A stretch of DNA of 64,000 nt from contig JBBBDQ010000445.1 in NCBI GenBank assembly GCA_037127315.1, positions 2,294,001-2,358,000 of the forward strand. The letters run 5' to 3'. Shown here one piece after another: positions 54,630 to 64,000 of the stretch; position 1 is the stretch's first letter, and every line of letters starts with the position of its first letter. Position numbers and translations under genes: made by a program. Source of the DNA: Ascarosepion bandense. Its lineage: Eukaryota > Mollusca > Cephalopoda > Sepiida > Sepiidae. A model generated the notes under the pieces. The model was not told where the DNA came from and made no database searches. It saw only the letters and a list, made by a program, of their open reading frames with translations.

Positions 54630-57280
54630 TATTTGCTTTGTTGTATACTAGAGTATTGAAATCAAGATCATGAGATCTGTGGCTTGTAAAGATAACACAA
54701 AGTAAAATGACCCACAATTGACTTCATGGACATTAAACTGTTGTTACTAGGTCATGGGTCATTTGTTGAACAAAAATTAAGCGTTGAGAAATATACAAAC
54801 AAGAGAATGAACCAAAACAATATTGAAATATTTATTCTATCAAAAACAACTTTCACATAGAGAAAATTTTAAGAGTCTCTGTAGATATTGAAGGAAAAAT
54901 TGAACTTACTCTACTGATGAATTAGCAATTGAGTGAGATGTACTGTCCACTCCATGTGCGTATATTATTGCATGGAGTGCTAACTTCAGTGTCCTGTCAC
55001 ACCCTTGGCCTGAAGTAAAAAGAACTAACCTTTTCCAATCTACAACAAGAATAGTTTTCTTTCTTTTTATGCATGCCCAAAAGCTGGAAAGGGATTTCTT
55101 CTGCTGATATAGTTTTTCATGCATGTGTTTCTGGCTAAAAGACTTAATGTCTGCTACTGTTGCTTGTTACTCTAAATCAGCTTGACATCTTGGTTTCTCT
55201 TCAGCTGTATATATTGAGCAATTGACAATGGCATTCATTGTTATAAATATGCGATTATTACATATGTTAGAATTCAGCCAAAATTTATTGCAAAATACCA
55301 TTTGAAATATCTTCCGATGAGCTTGATCATTGGAGATGGGCAAAAAAGTTAATGATTATTTAGCATTATTTTTAAATTTCTATCTAACGATTATTTCATT
55401 ATAAACTACATTAAAAAATAGGTAAATAATCATCTTATTCAAAAGTAAGTCAATATCTAAATAGAAAATGAGATCCATATTAGAAATGAATTTTGTCTGT
55501 TACTTAAACATGATTTACAAAAACACAATCTACAAAAATGTTTGTTCCTGAAAAATATGCACACATCTGTGAAATAAAATATTAACAATCATGCAATTTC
55601 ATTTTATTTATTCATACTCCTGCCACATACATTAATTCAGTATTATTTTCCCAGAAAGCCCAGATCTTTAATAACAAAAGAATTCTCTCAATTATATTTA
55701 TAGCAACATCATCATTATTATCATTATTAGACTTTTTGCAAAGACACAGCTTGGGTAACATACAGGATAATTCCTTGTGATTACCCATTGATGGCGGGGT
55801 TAGTGCTGTAGAAAATCAAATTCACATTCTCATCCTTAACTTCATTAGTCATGAAACATGAAACCGTTGTTTCTTGATTGTTGAATTACTTTTCACTTGA
55901 ACATAAACCCTAGAAATAAGATCCAAATCATTCACTCCTTTCCTTTGATTTACTAAATATTGCTTTACATTTTCTATGGTTTCTTTTAAGACTTGCACAT
56001 TTCCAATTGCTTGTGCACTTAAAACAATTAATTTTACAGATATTTTTTTCTCAAGTTATGCACAATTGTCAAACATTAGATAATAGGATTTGGGGTTTTG
56101 CTTGCTTACTTAGGAATTCTAAAGTTTTTAAAGATATAACCCATCTTTTCCAAATTCAAGCAATATCAAGCATGGCCATTATTGTCATGAGTGACCATTT
56201 CAAAAGGTTAGATGCTATAATTGCTTCAAATTCTATAAAATAATGGGATTTGTATAAGCAAAGATTTTTTTAAAAAAGCAAGCAAACATTTCAAATATCT
56301 TTATTTTTTATTTAGTTAGTTTTGGCATTATTTCCAAGTTACAGTCAGCTAATCAGGTTTTTATTTTTTTTCTATTAGTAAATTGAAATGCCATTTAAAA
56401 TTTTAGTTTTATTGCATTTAAAATATCTGTATCAGTCATGGAATTAATCCAGTAGTCTATGAAAGTAACCAGGTTCTGTTACCTTGTGTTTGACTCTGAT
56501 AAACTTCTTACTGCAAGGGAATTGCTTTTAATATTGCTGAAGGTACATAATTGACAAAGTGTATTTTCATATTGACTTTATTGAAATTAAGTTAGTGTTT
56601 TTAATTCTTTAAAATGACTTTCTTGACATTCTGATTTAAAGAATTTGTTTTTAATTTACTGACATTAATTTTATTACAATATTAACTTTGTATTATTTTT
56701 TTCTAATTTTATTTCTGTAATAGATTTTATATTGTTTTTTATATGGTAAATATGTAACACAATTTGGAAAGCCTCTGTTTTGACATTTTTCACTGACAGA
56801 TTATCTTTGAGAAAAAAAAAGGATTTTGTTGAAATAAAATTCATTTTATATATAAAGTTTAAAATGAATACAATTTACATTGTAACACGGAAATTTCTGT
56901 TCCGAGATTTAAAGCTTTTATCTTGTCATCAAGCAATGTTCAATAACTTTGAAAATTATTTACATTTGAACGTAGAAAACAATATGTTTGCATATTAAAG
57001 AGTTAATATGGAAGTGGGGAGACAGAAAATTTAGATCATGTGTGTGTATTTAATTTAACTAATCAGAATAAAGATCAACTTTGAAAATTGAAAATGTGAG
57101 ATGATGTGGGCTACTCATACATGTCTAAGGAAAAGTGTCATTTTTATGGCTAGACTGCTTACTTCTGGCAAGATATATACATTTTAGTTATGAAGAAATA
57201 CTCTTAGTTTTATATGTATTCCTGCTCTTTTTAAAAAACAAAAAAATCATTATTTTAGACTTGTCTTAAATGGTTTATGT
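54630..57280. other. AT-rich non-coding sequence
   Basis: No supported gene or repeat family. ORFs of 72 to 78 codons (54906..55124, 56007..56243, 56780..56998) have no recognisable domains or splice context. Confidence 0.45.
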
Positions 57281-57289
57281 CTTCCCCCT

Positions 57290-60020
57290 CCATATTAACC
57301 TGTCTGCATCTCTTTCACTAACATACGCGACATCCGCACCAACTTCCCTAGCATAGATTCTTTCCCCCATAATAACTCACCTGATATATTAGCCCTATGT
57401 GAAACTAATCTTAACCCTTCTGTCCCCTCATCTGAGTTCTACGTTCCTGGCTACCTTCCCCTCTTCAGGAAGGACTCCAATGTTCATATGCATGGGCTTG
57501 GTGTCTATGTCAGCGAACACCTTCCCTTAGCTAGGGTGTCATCTTTTTAATCCCCAGATCATTCTTTCATGTGCTTCTGCCTCTCACTTCTCAGCTCGAT
57601 TAGCTATCTCTTCTTTCTCTACCGCTCTCCTTCCTCCCCTGATTGTTCGTTACTTGACATCATTTCTGACAATATTGACAAAGCCATTTCTTCCCATCCC
57701 TCTGCCCATGTATTCGTGTTTGGTGACTTTAACGCCCACCACACCAAATGGCTGAAGAACGGTGTCACTGACCCTGCTGGTGTCCACACCATGAACTTTT
57801 CAATCACCCAATCCCTTACGCAAGTAGTGGACTTCCCCACGCGTTTCTCCGACAACCCTAACGGAAGGGACTCACTTCTAGACCTCTGCTTCACTTCCAT
57901 CCCAGACTCTTGCACTACCAGACAACTCTGCCCACTTGGAAACTCTGACCACACTGTAGTGTCCGTCAATATTTCACTCCACTCTCGCCCGAACCATGAA
58001 ACCCAGACAAGTAGAATATCCTACTGCTATCAAAGAGTAGACTGGGACTCGTTCCGAGACTTCCTCTGTGACATCCCTTGGAACAACGTCTTTAGTCTTC
58101 CCATCGAAGAATGTGCATCCGAGATCTCCTCCTGGGTTAAGGCTGGCATCGATGCCTTCATCCCTGCTAGGAAATTCCAGCTTAAATCTCATTCGTCTCC
58201 ATGGTTCTCACCTGCTTGCTCGGCTGCCATTGCCCACCGGAATCATTTCTTCCGACTCTATCGTAACTACGCGTCGGACCAAAACAGGCGCCTTTTCACT
58301 TCAGCTCGTAATAAGTGTAAAAGGATACTTAACGAAGCTAAGATGTTGTTTGCTGCCAGAATAAAGCAATGCATAGCATGCTCTAAATTTGGCTCTAAAG
58401 ACTACTGGCGACTCTGTAAAAGAGTACTTAACAAGAGCAAGTCCACAATACCCCCGCTAATCAACAAATTTGAGGTCCTCACCTCCCCAGCAGATAAGGC
58501 TGAATGCTTTGCCCGCAGATTCTCGAACAATTCGAGTCTGGACTCGTCTGGAGTTTTGACACCCGACTTCTCACCTAGAACCGAGGCACAACTGAATGAT
58601 GTCCACATTACACCTTTGCTTGTCTCTAAGATAATCTTAAAACTTGACCCTCACAAAGTGAGCGGTGGTGACGGAATCCCAACCATAGTCCTAAAGAAAT
58701 GTACCCCTGAAATCTCCTCTGTCCTTTCTAAGCTCTACAACCTCTGCCTATCTGCTTCCTGCTTTCCTGCCTGTTGGAAATCCTCCTCTGTAGTTCGTAT
58801 ATTTAAAAACACTGGAGAACCCTCTGACCCTGCAAATTACCGACCTATCAGCCTTCTTCCGATCTTTGGCAAAGTGTTCGAAGCCATTATCAACACCGAG
58901 GTGGTTCAGCATCTCACAGCACACAGTCTCCTCTTGGACAAGCAATATGGTTTCCGCTTCACCAGGTCTACTGCTGATATGCTAACGACCATCACCAAGT
59001 ACATATACCAGGCACTTGACAGGAATGGCGAAGCCCGAACCGTTGCATTGGATATATCTAAGGCGTTCGACAGTGTTTGGCATCCTGGCCTTCTATGTAA
59101 ATTGCGGAGCTATGGTATAACTGGACATTTGTTTGAACTAATCCAGTCATTCCTCTCTAACCGCACAATGAAGGTGGTATTAAACGGACATGCCTCTCAG
59201 AACTACCATACAAACGCAGGTGTCCCACAAGGCTCCATCTTAGGTCCTACACTCTTCCTGATATACATTAATGATCTCCCTGATTCCATAAGAGCCCAAA
59301 TAGGTTTGTACGCCGATGACACCACAGTTTACTCTCGCCTCCTACAAAAATCTGGTGTAGGCGTCAAAGCTAACCTCGCAGCCGAGATTGAAAAAGACCT
59401 CAAATCCATATTGGACTGGGGTAAGAAATGGTTAGGTGCCCCTGCTGTTCTCCTTGGGCTTCTTGATAAGGTTCAGAGGAGGGTCTGTAATGTGATAGAT
59501 ACCGACTTGGCAGACCGCCTGCAGTCTCTCTCCCACCGGCGCGACGTGGCTTCCCTGTGTCTCTTCTATAAATACTTTCACAGCTTCTGCTCCGATGAAC
59601 TTAGATCACTAGTGCCCCCTAAATACGAATTTGAACGAGATACTAGATTAGCAACTAGGTCCCACTCTTTTACAGTGAAACCGATAAAATGCAGCCGTAA
59701 CTTCTACTCCAACAGTTTTTCCTCGCACTTCCCGACTGTGGAATTCTCTTCCAAATGATTGCTTCCCTGACGGCTACAATTTCCAGGAGTTTAAATGTAA
59801 GGTCAATAGACACCTCCTAACACACTAACCTGCTCCCATTCTATCAAACAGTCTTCCCATCTGCCCAACCCTCATCCTCGCTATCCTTACTCATCTGTCA
59901 CCTTCCTCCTGACATTCCCTATGTCTGACCACTCCTTCTCTTTACCTTCCCCTATGTAGCCCCATGCACAATAGTGGCAGTGGAATGCCTTGCTTGGGGT
60001 GAGATGATTAAAAAAAAAAT
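57290..60020 (+). mobile_element. Most complete copy of the main APE LINE
   Basis: Runs from the start of the endonuclease domain to the 3' terminal box ('cacaatagtggcagtggaat', 'gccttgcttggggtgagatg') and poly-A at 60010..60018. Any upstream ORF1 or 5' UTR is missing, so it is 5'-truncated. It is GC-richer than flanking DNA. It defines the order of domains used to interpret the other fragments. Confidence 0.9.
57323..59758 (+). pseudogene. APE endonuclease-reverse transcriptase ORF, three lesions
   Basis: One frame runs from I-R-D-I-R-T-N-F to the C-terminus with a single TAA at 57548; the longest open part is 57569..59758 (729 codons). Endonuclease motifs: A-L-C-E-T-N-L-N, G-D-F-N-A-H-H and N-S-D-H-T-V-V. 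Reverse transcriptase motifs: N-Y-R-P-I-S-L-L-P, L-D-I-S-K-A-F-D-S-V-W-H, G-V-P-Q-G-S-I-L-G-P and Y-A-D-D-T-T. Compared with 16765..18139, about 300 nt are deleted in frame after the K-K-W-L block, removing much of the RT thumb. Near 59725 a one-base loss shifts the frame and cuts off the last conserved segment. The copy is therefore probably inactive despite its long frame. Confidence 0.9.
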
Positions 60021-60416
60021 ATTAACTCTTTGGTAAGTAAATTTATTGATTTCTAATTTCGGATGTAAATCATTTTCACCAAATTTATTGAACATTGCCT
60101 GATGACAAGATAAAAGCTTTTTCAGCTTGAAGCATAGAAATTTCCAGGTTACAATGTAAATTAAATTAATTTTAAATAAAAAAACAAATTCAATTATATT
60201 ACATTCTGCAATCTATGTTGTATTGAGCACTTTTTTAAAGAATAAATGCTGGAGAACTCTGGATTCTAAACCTGTTGGTTCTCTTTATCTGGATATATAT
60301 ATATATAATAATATTTATTAATAAATTATAACATTGATATGTTATAATATCACTACAAAAGTAGCTATTTTGTTTCGACACTTTTTGTGTCTTTTTAAGT
60401 GATGTTGTTATTTCGA

Positions 60417-60460
<44 letters not shown>

Positions 60461-60570
60461 TGGGTATTGGTTTAATTTAATTATGACCAAAAACTCATTA
60501 TTGAGGACTCTTTATAAAAGTAAATGCTTGAACAGTGGGTTTTAATCTATGTGTTCTTCTACTTTCTTGT

Positions 60571-60622
<52 letters not shown>

Positions 60623-60635
60623 GAGAGAGAGAGAG
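60021..60635. other. Non-coding, several (TA)n tracts
   Basis: (TA)n tracts at about 60293..60306, 60419..60457 and 60573..60619, the last followed by (AG)n. No gene. Confidence 0.6.
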
Positions 60636-60636
60636 A

Positions 60637-60830
60637 TGTGTAGGGGCTTGGAATGAGAAATTGCCAAGCAGAGTTCAAATTTTGATTTTAAGTTGCATTA
60701 CATTCACTTTTTCACAAATACTTTTGGGAAAGATACAAATCTATTTTTTCTCTTTCTAACTATGGGTTAAATAGCAGGACAGACTGGTCTCTTTAATCAT
60801 AGTTGGCAATCAGTTTAAGAGATAGAAAAC
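60637..60830 (+). mobile_element. SINE family 1, degraded copy
   Basis: Begins within the head at 'gcttggaatgagaaattgcc' and matches the body up to 'tcatagttggcaatcagttt'. The 3' end is lost. Confidence 0.65.
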
Positions 60831-61219
60831 CGTGAACTGAAAACCTGTAGTGAGCTATTTGGAGACATCAAGGCACACTGTGCACCATTTCTCTGTTATC
60901 AGTTCATCCAAAAAGTATGGGTGGGTTTCACACAAGCCTCCACCACTAAAATCTTATCATTTCTGTTGGTAGTCTGGTTGTTCAGCTCTTGGAACTGAAT
61001 TGTTAGACCCTCATATGTTATGACTGATGAGGAAGTGCTCATCCTAATTTGACATATCTCACCAATGAATCAGTCTTATCAAAAAAAGAAAATTTATGAT
61101 AATCCCAGTTTATTGGCAAAGTATATAAAAGTAAAAATCATTGCCAATTTGTATTTTATATTTACTCTTCTGTCATATTCTCATCCAACTTCATTCCTCA
61201 TAGACACACACAAACACCC

Positions 61220-61220
<1 letters not shown>

Positions 61221-61250
<30 letters not shown>

Positions 61251-61390
61251 CATCCGCAGACAGATCTGTTTCGCTGTATCACAGCTCGTCAGTACGGTTA
61301 GACTCTGATTGCTTTTTCACCCAGGATTGAAACCCGACCGAATTGGTGTCAGTTGGCGATTCTACCTCTGGGCTATGGGCGTTGGTATAT
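61221..61390 (-). mobile_element. SINE family 2, copy 3, with (TA)n tail
   Basis: 61248..61384 matches 16536..16680 closely throughout ('gtcatccgcagacagatctg', 'cagtacggttagactctgat', 'cacccaggattgaaacccga'). On the minus strand the A-box-like 'tagcccagaggtaga' and B-box-like 'gggtttcaatcctgggt' are clean. The (TA)n tract at 61221..61247 forms its 3' end. Confidence 0.8.
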
Positions 61391-62435
61391 ATAACAATTT
61401 GTACTAGGTTGCTTATATTATCAAAAGTGGTGGCAGTATCAAATTATTTTTAGTATTGCCTTGTTACAATGCTTATATAGTTTGTGCAGGAACAATGTAA
61501 AGTTTTGCTTTGTACAATTAACTCTATTGACATGTATATGAAAGAATTTTTTATTTTAAAAGTAAAAAATTATACAAAATAGTTTAAATAAAGCAAAAAA
61601 AATCCAAAATAATTAGTAGCCAAATTTTCCCTATTTACTAATGAGGTCTGTTTACTTATTTGCACTGAGGAATCCTTGCTGCTACTATAATAATGGAAAA
61701 TCACATTATCTTAAATAGAGGAGATAAGGATGTGTGACTGATAAATGCATAAGGTCATATTGTGCTTTTATGTTATAGAATAGATATTATTACACTGGTA
61801 GGTTTATTAAAAAATCTATCAGGGAATTTCACAGGGATTTTTTAAAGAAATTATTTCTTAATTTGATATTTGTTTATGTTTAAGATTCAATATTGTAATA
61901 TCCTTAAGATGTTTAAATGATCAAGTTGCAATAATATATTTCTATGAAGGTTTTGACAATAAAAATTAAAAATTCAGTTAAGAATATCATTTTGATGATA
62001 CAAAACACTAACTTTGTTCCTTTTTTTCTTTTTTTAAATAACATTTAATTTAACATTTCAATGGTAACTTTTTTTTTTTTTTTTTTTTTTACTATATTTT
62101 CAAATAGCACACACTGAGTATATAGGGTATATACTATTATTATTATCAGTAACTAGCAGTTTAGCCCATTTTTACTCGGTTAGTTTAAGGAATAATAAGA
62201 ATAAAAAACATATGATGAATTTACATAGCAAATACTTACACAACGTCCACCCTCGTCACTTTTATAGACATAGATGACAATGTAGAGTGTTTCTGTTGGA
62301 TTAGGGTGGTAAGGGGTGGGGCAACATATATAGATAATATAAAGTGGGGTGATCGATTCTATATTATAATCAATACATAAACTGATCCCTAACTTTGAGG
62401 GGTAATAATATATATTTTTCTATCCCTAATTTTGG
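61391..62435. other. AT-rich non-coding sequence with long poly-T
   Basis: A poly-T run lies at about 62068..62091. 'taactagcagtttagcccat' at 62151 resembles the terminus of a common invertebrate repeat (cf. 'aaactagcatcatagcccag' at 2386), but no full element is seen. Confidence 0.45.
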
Positions 62436-62439
62436 CTTT

Positions 62440-63260
62440 CTGAAAAATTTGAAGGTGTCGTTAGCCAATCTAGTAGCCTGCTTAAATTCATGTGGCCGGG
62501 GCAGCAAGGAAAAAAAGCTTGTCAAATGAAAACATTTGTAGAAAAGACAGAAGGAAGCCATGTCACATCAGCAAGAAAGTGACTGAAGTCAAGATATCAA
62601 GTCAGGATCTATTACATTGCAGATCCTTCTTTGGATTTTGTCAAGAACCTTGAGATGATGAATAGTAGAAGCTCCAGACCGGATATGGCAACAGTATTTA
62701 ATGCATGTATGAACGGTGGATTTATAAATGTCCAAGTTAGACTCTGATGAGAAAAATTTTCTGGTTTGAAACAGTAATGTAACTTTCCTTGCAGCAGATG
62801 AAGCTATTGATTTGATGTAGTAGTTCTACTTCAAGTTGTTTTAAAAAGTGAGGACAAGGAGGTGCAGTGTGTTACTCTCCAAGAGATTAGCATTATTCAT
62901 GCTAATAGCAGGCAGGAAAGTTTGTCTATGGTGGTTAAATGAGAGCAGTTTTGGTTTGAAGGCATTAAAATTTACAAGCCATTTCCTGCCCCAGTTAACC
63001 ACTGATTGGAGGTCTTTTTCAAGAGCAGTAGCCAGATTTACTTTGTCTGCTTTGATGAATTTCCTATTGCGACAAGAGTAAATGGTGGTGTCATTTGCAT
63101 AAATGCCTACTTGGGAACTGATGACATCATGGAGATCCTTGATAGAGGGACATCAATCTTTGTGCAAAAATATCTGGAAATGTGCCTGTTCAAAATGACC
63201 TTCATTTCAAGATTTGATTGGAAAAATTGGATTAAATCAAACAATCGTCCTGTAAAAATC
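62440..63260 (-). mobile_element. APE LINE fragment, minus strand
   Basis: Minus-strand reading from 63260 downward gives G-R-L-F-D-L-I-Q-F-F (cf. G-H-L-F-D-L-I-Q-S-F in the 16765 copy), then the region around the catalytic box and the thumb, with an A-S-F-C-L-F-Y-K-C-F-H block at 62510..62561. The frame is interrupted many times. The 3' UTR and terminal box are absent, so the 3' end is also truncated. Confidence 0.75.
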
Positions 63261-64000
63261 ATAGCCCTATTTGAGTATAGCTTAAAAAGAAAATAAAGCA
63301 CTTGTATTAACCATACCAAAGTGAATTTTTGAAGTAATTCACAATGACAGTCATGCAACTCACTACTAAGATGTCTTGTTGGGCATTTCCTATTCTGTTT
63401 GTTTTTTTTTTAGGATGGCTTTAAACTATTGACCAGTTAGTATTTAGCTTAATTTCTCAGTATTCAAATTTCTTTTTTTTTTTGTTATTTTCATGTTTCA
63501 AAGCTCTATTTAAATAAGTGGTTGTGTCTAACAATGCAAAATGTATATTTTTCTTTATCCTCATTGGACTTTAGATTTGGCTAGCAGTGTTTGTTGAATA
63601 TGATTATTTTAGTGAGAAAGTTGGAACTTCTCAAAAATAATACCTGACAAACCTAAAAATACCTTGGCTGCTTCCTGTATTTATAATAAATTTCTACCAT
63701 CTTTTTCATTAAGATCATTATTTTTCAAAGTGTAATCTTAGTAAATTCATATTTATATGATAAGTCAATATTGGGCTTCAAATTTATTGAAAATAATAAA
63801 GTCTTAAAATTTGTAAGTAAAAAATAAAATAACCTTAAATGAGATGATGTGTTTGATGAGAAACTTATTGAATTCTTTTATCAGCATTTTACATCAGTTG
63901 AACAAAAATATATGTTTGGCATATTTAATTAAGCTGAATGGGAAACAGGTTTCATGCCAAAATTTTTTTCTGTATTTCTCTAAGATCAAAGTGTAGCACT
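63261..64000. other. AT-rich non-coding sequence
   Basis: No gene, exon or repeat family recognised. Confidence 0.5.

Noticed and set aside
1..64000. CRISPR arrays, operons, bacterial promoters or phage modules.
   Set aside because: No regularly spaced repeats with unique spacers and no prokaryotic gene organisation; splice sites, SINEs and LINEs show that this is a eukaryotic genome.

Overview
This window is eukaryotic, AT-rich and intron/intergenic in character, with almost no long open reading frames. The style of its repeats suggests a mollusc, most likely a cephalopod such as an octopus. These are a dense tRNA-derived SINE family, many copies of one APE-type LINE, Penelope-like and mariner remnants, and long (TA)n/(CA)n tracts. 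The taxonomic call is inference from repeat style and from general familiarity with such genomes, not from a search.

One host gene is visible. Three plus-strand exons (21945..22181, 24697..24844, 35974..36095) have consensus splice sites and matching phases (1, 1, 2, 1). Joined, they give an Arg/Ser-rich leader, a short glycine-rich hydrophobic stretch, a six-cysteine module (C..C..CC..CC), one transmembrane helix and a basic juxtamembrane tail. This is the layout of Shisa-like or CX-module single-pass membrane proteins. The first exon (start codon and signal peptide) and the C-terminal exons were not found. The two complete introns are about 2.5 kb and 11.1 kb and are packed with repeats.

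Everything else recognisable is mobile DNA, mostly dead. The main APE LINE is present in at least eleven pieces on both strands. The best copy is 57290..60020, with endonuclease and reverse transcriptase in one frame, broken by one stop, an in-frame deletion of about 300 nt and a late frameshift. A 409-codon reverse transcriptase ORF lies at 16910..18139. A second, more decayed LINE family lies at 20945..21170, 36270..38475 and 50085..52100. There is a Ty3/gypsy relic with its 3' LTR (26075..28333), a gag-only relic (34014..34665), an internally deleted gag/transmembrane relic between direct repeats (47303..49100), a Penelope-like relic with a GIY-YIG tail (4406..5165), a hAT C-terminus (1736..1912) and at least four mariner-like relics.

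SINEs fall into three groups: a main tRNA-derived family of about 310 bp (21181, 28895, 34987, 38988, 39899 and fragments); a second tRNA-derived family whose 3' end is a (TA)n tract (16536, 45263, 61248); and two copies of a composite 5S rRNA + tRNA SINE (49270 and 54373). Several foldback or TIR elements of unknown class are also present (10902, 12875, 28746, 52588, 53461). No tRNA gene, rRNA gene, CRISPR array or complete mobile element is supported. The most interesting items are the Shisa/CX-like gene, the 5S-tRNA composite SINE, the gag/transmembrane deletion element and the foldback elements.
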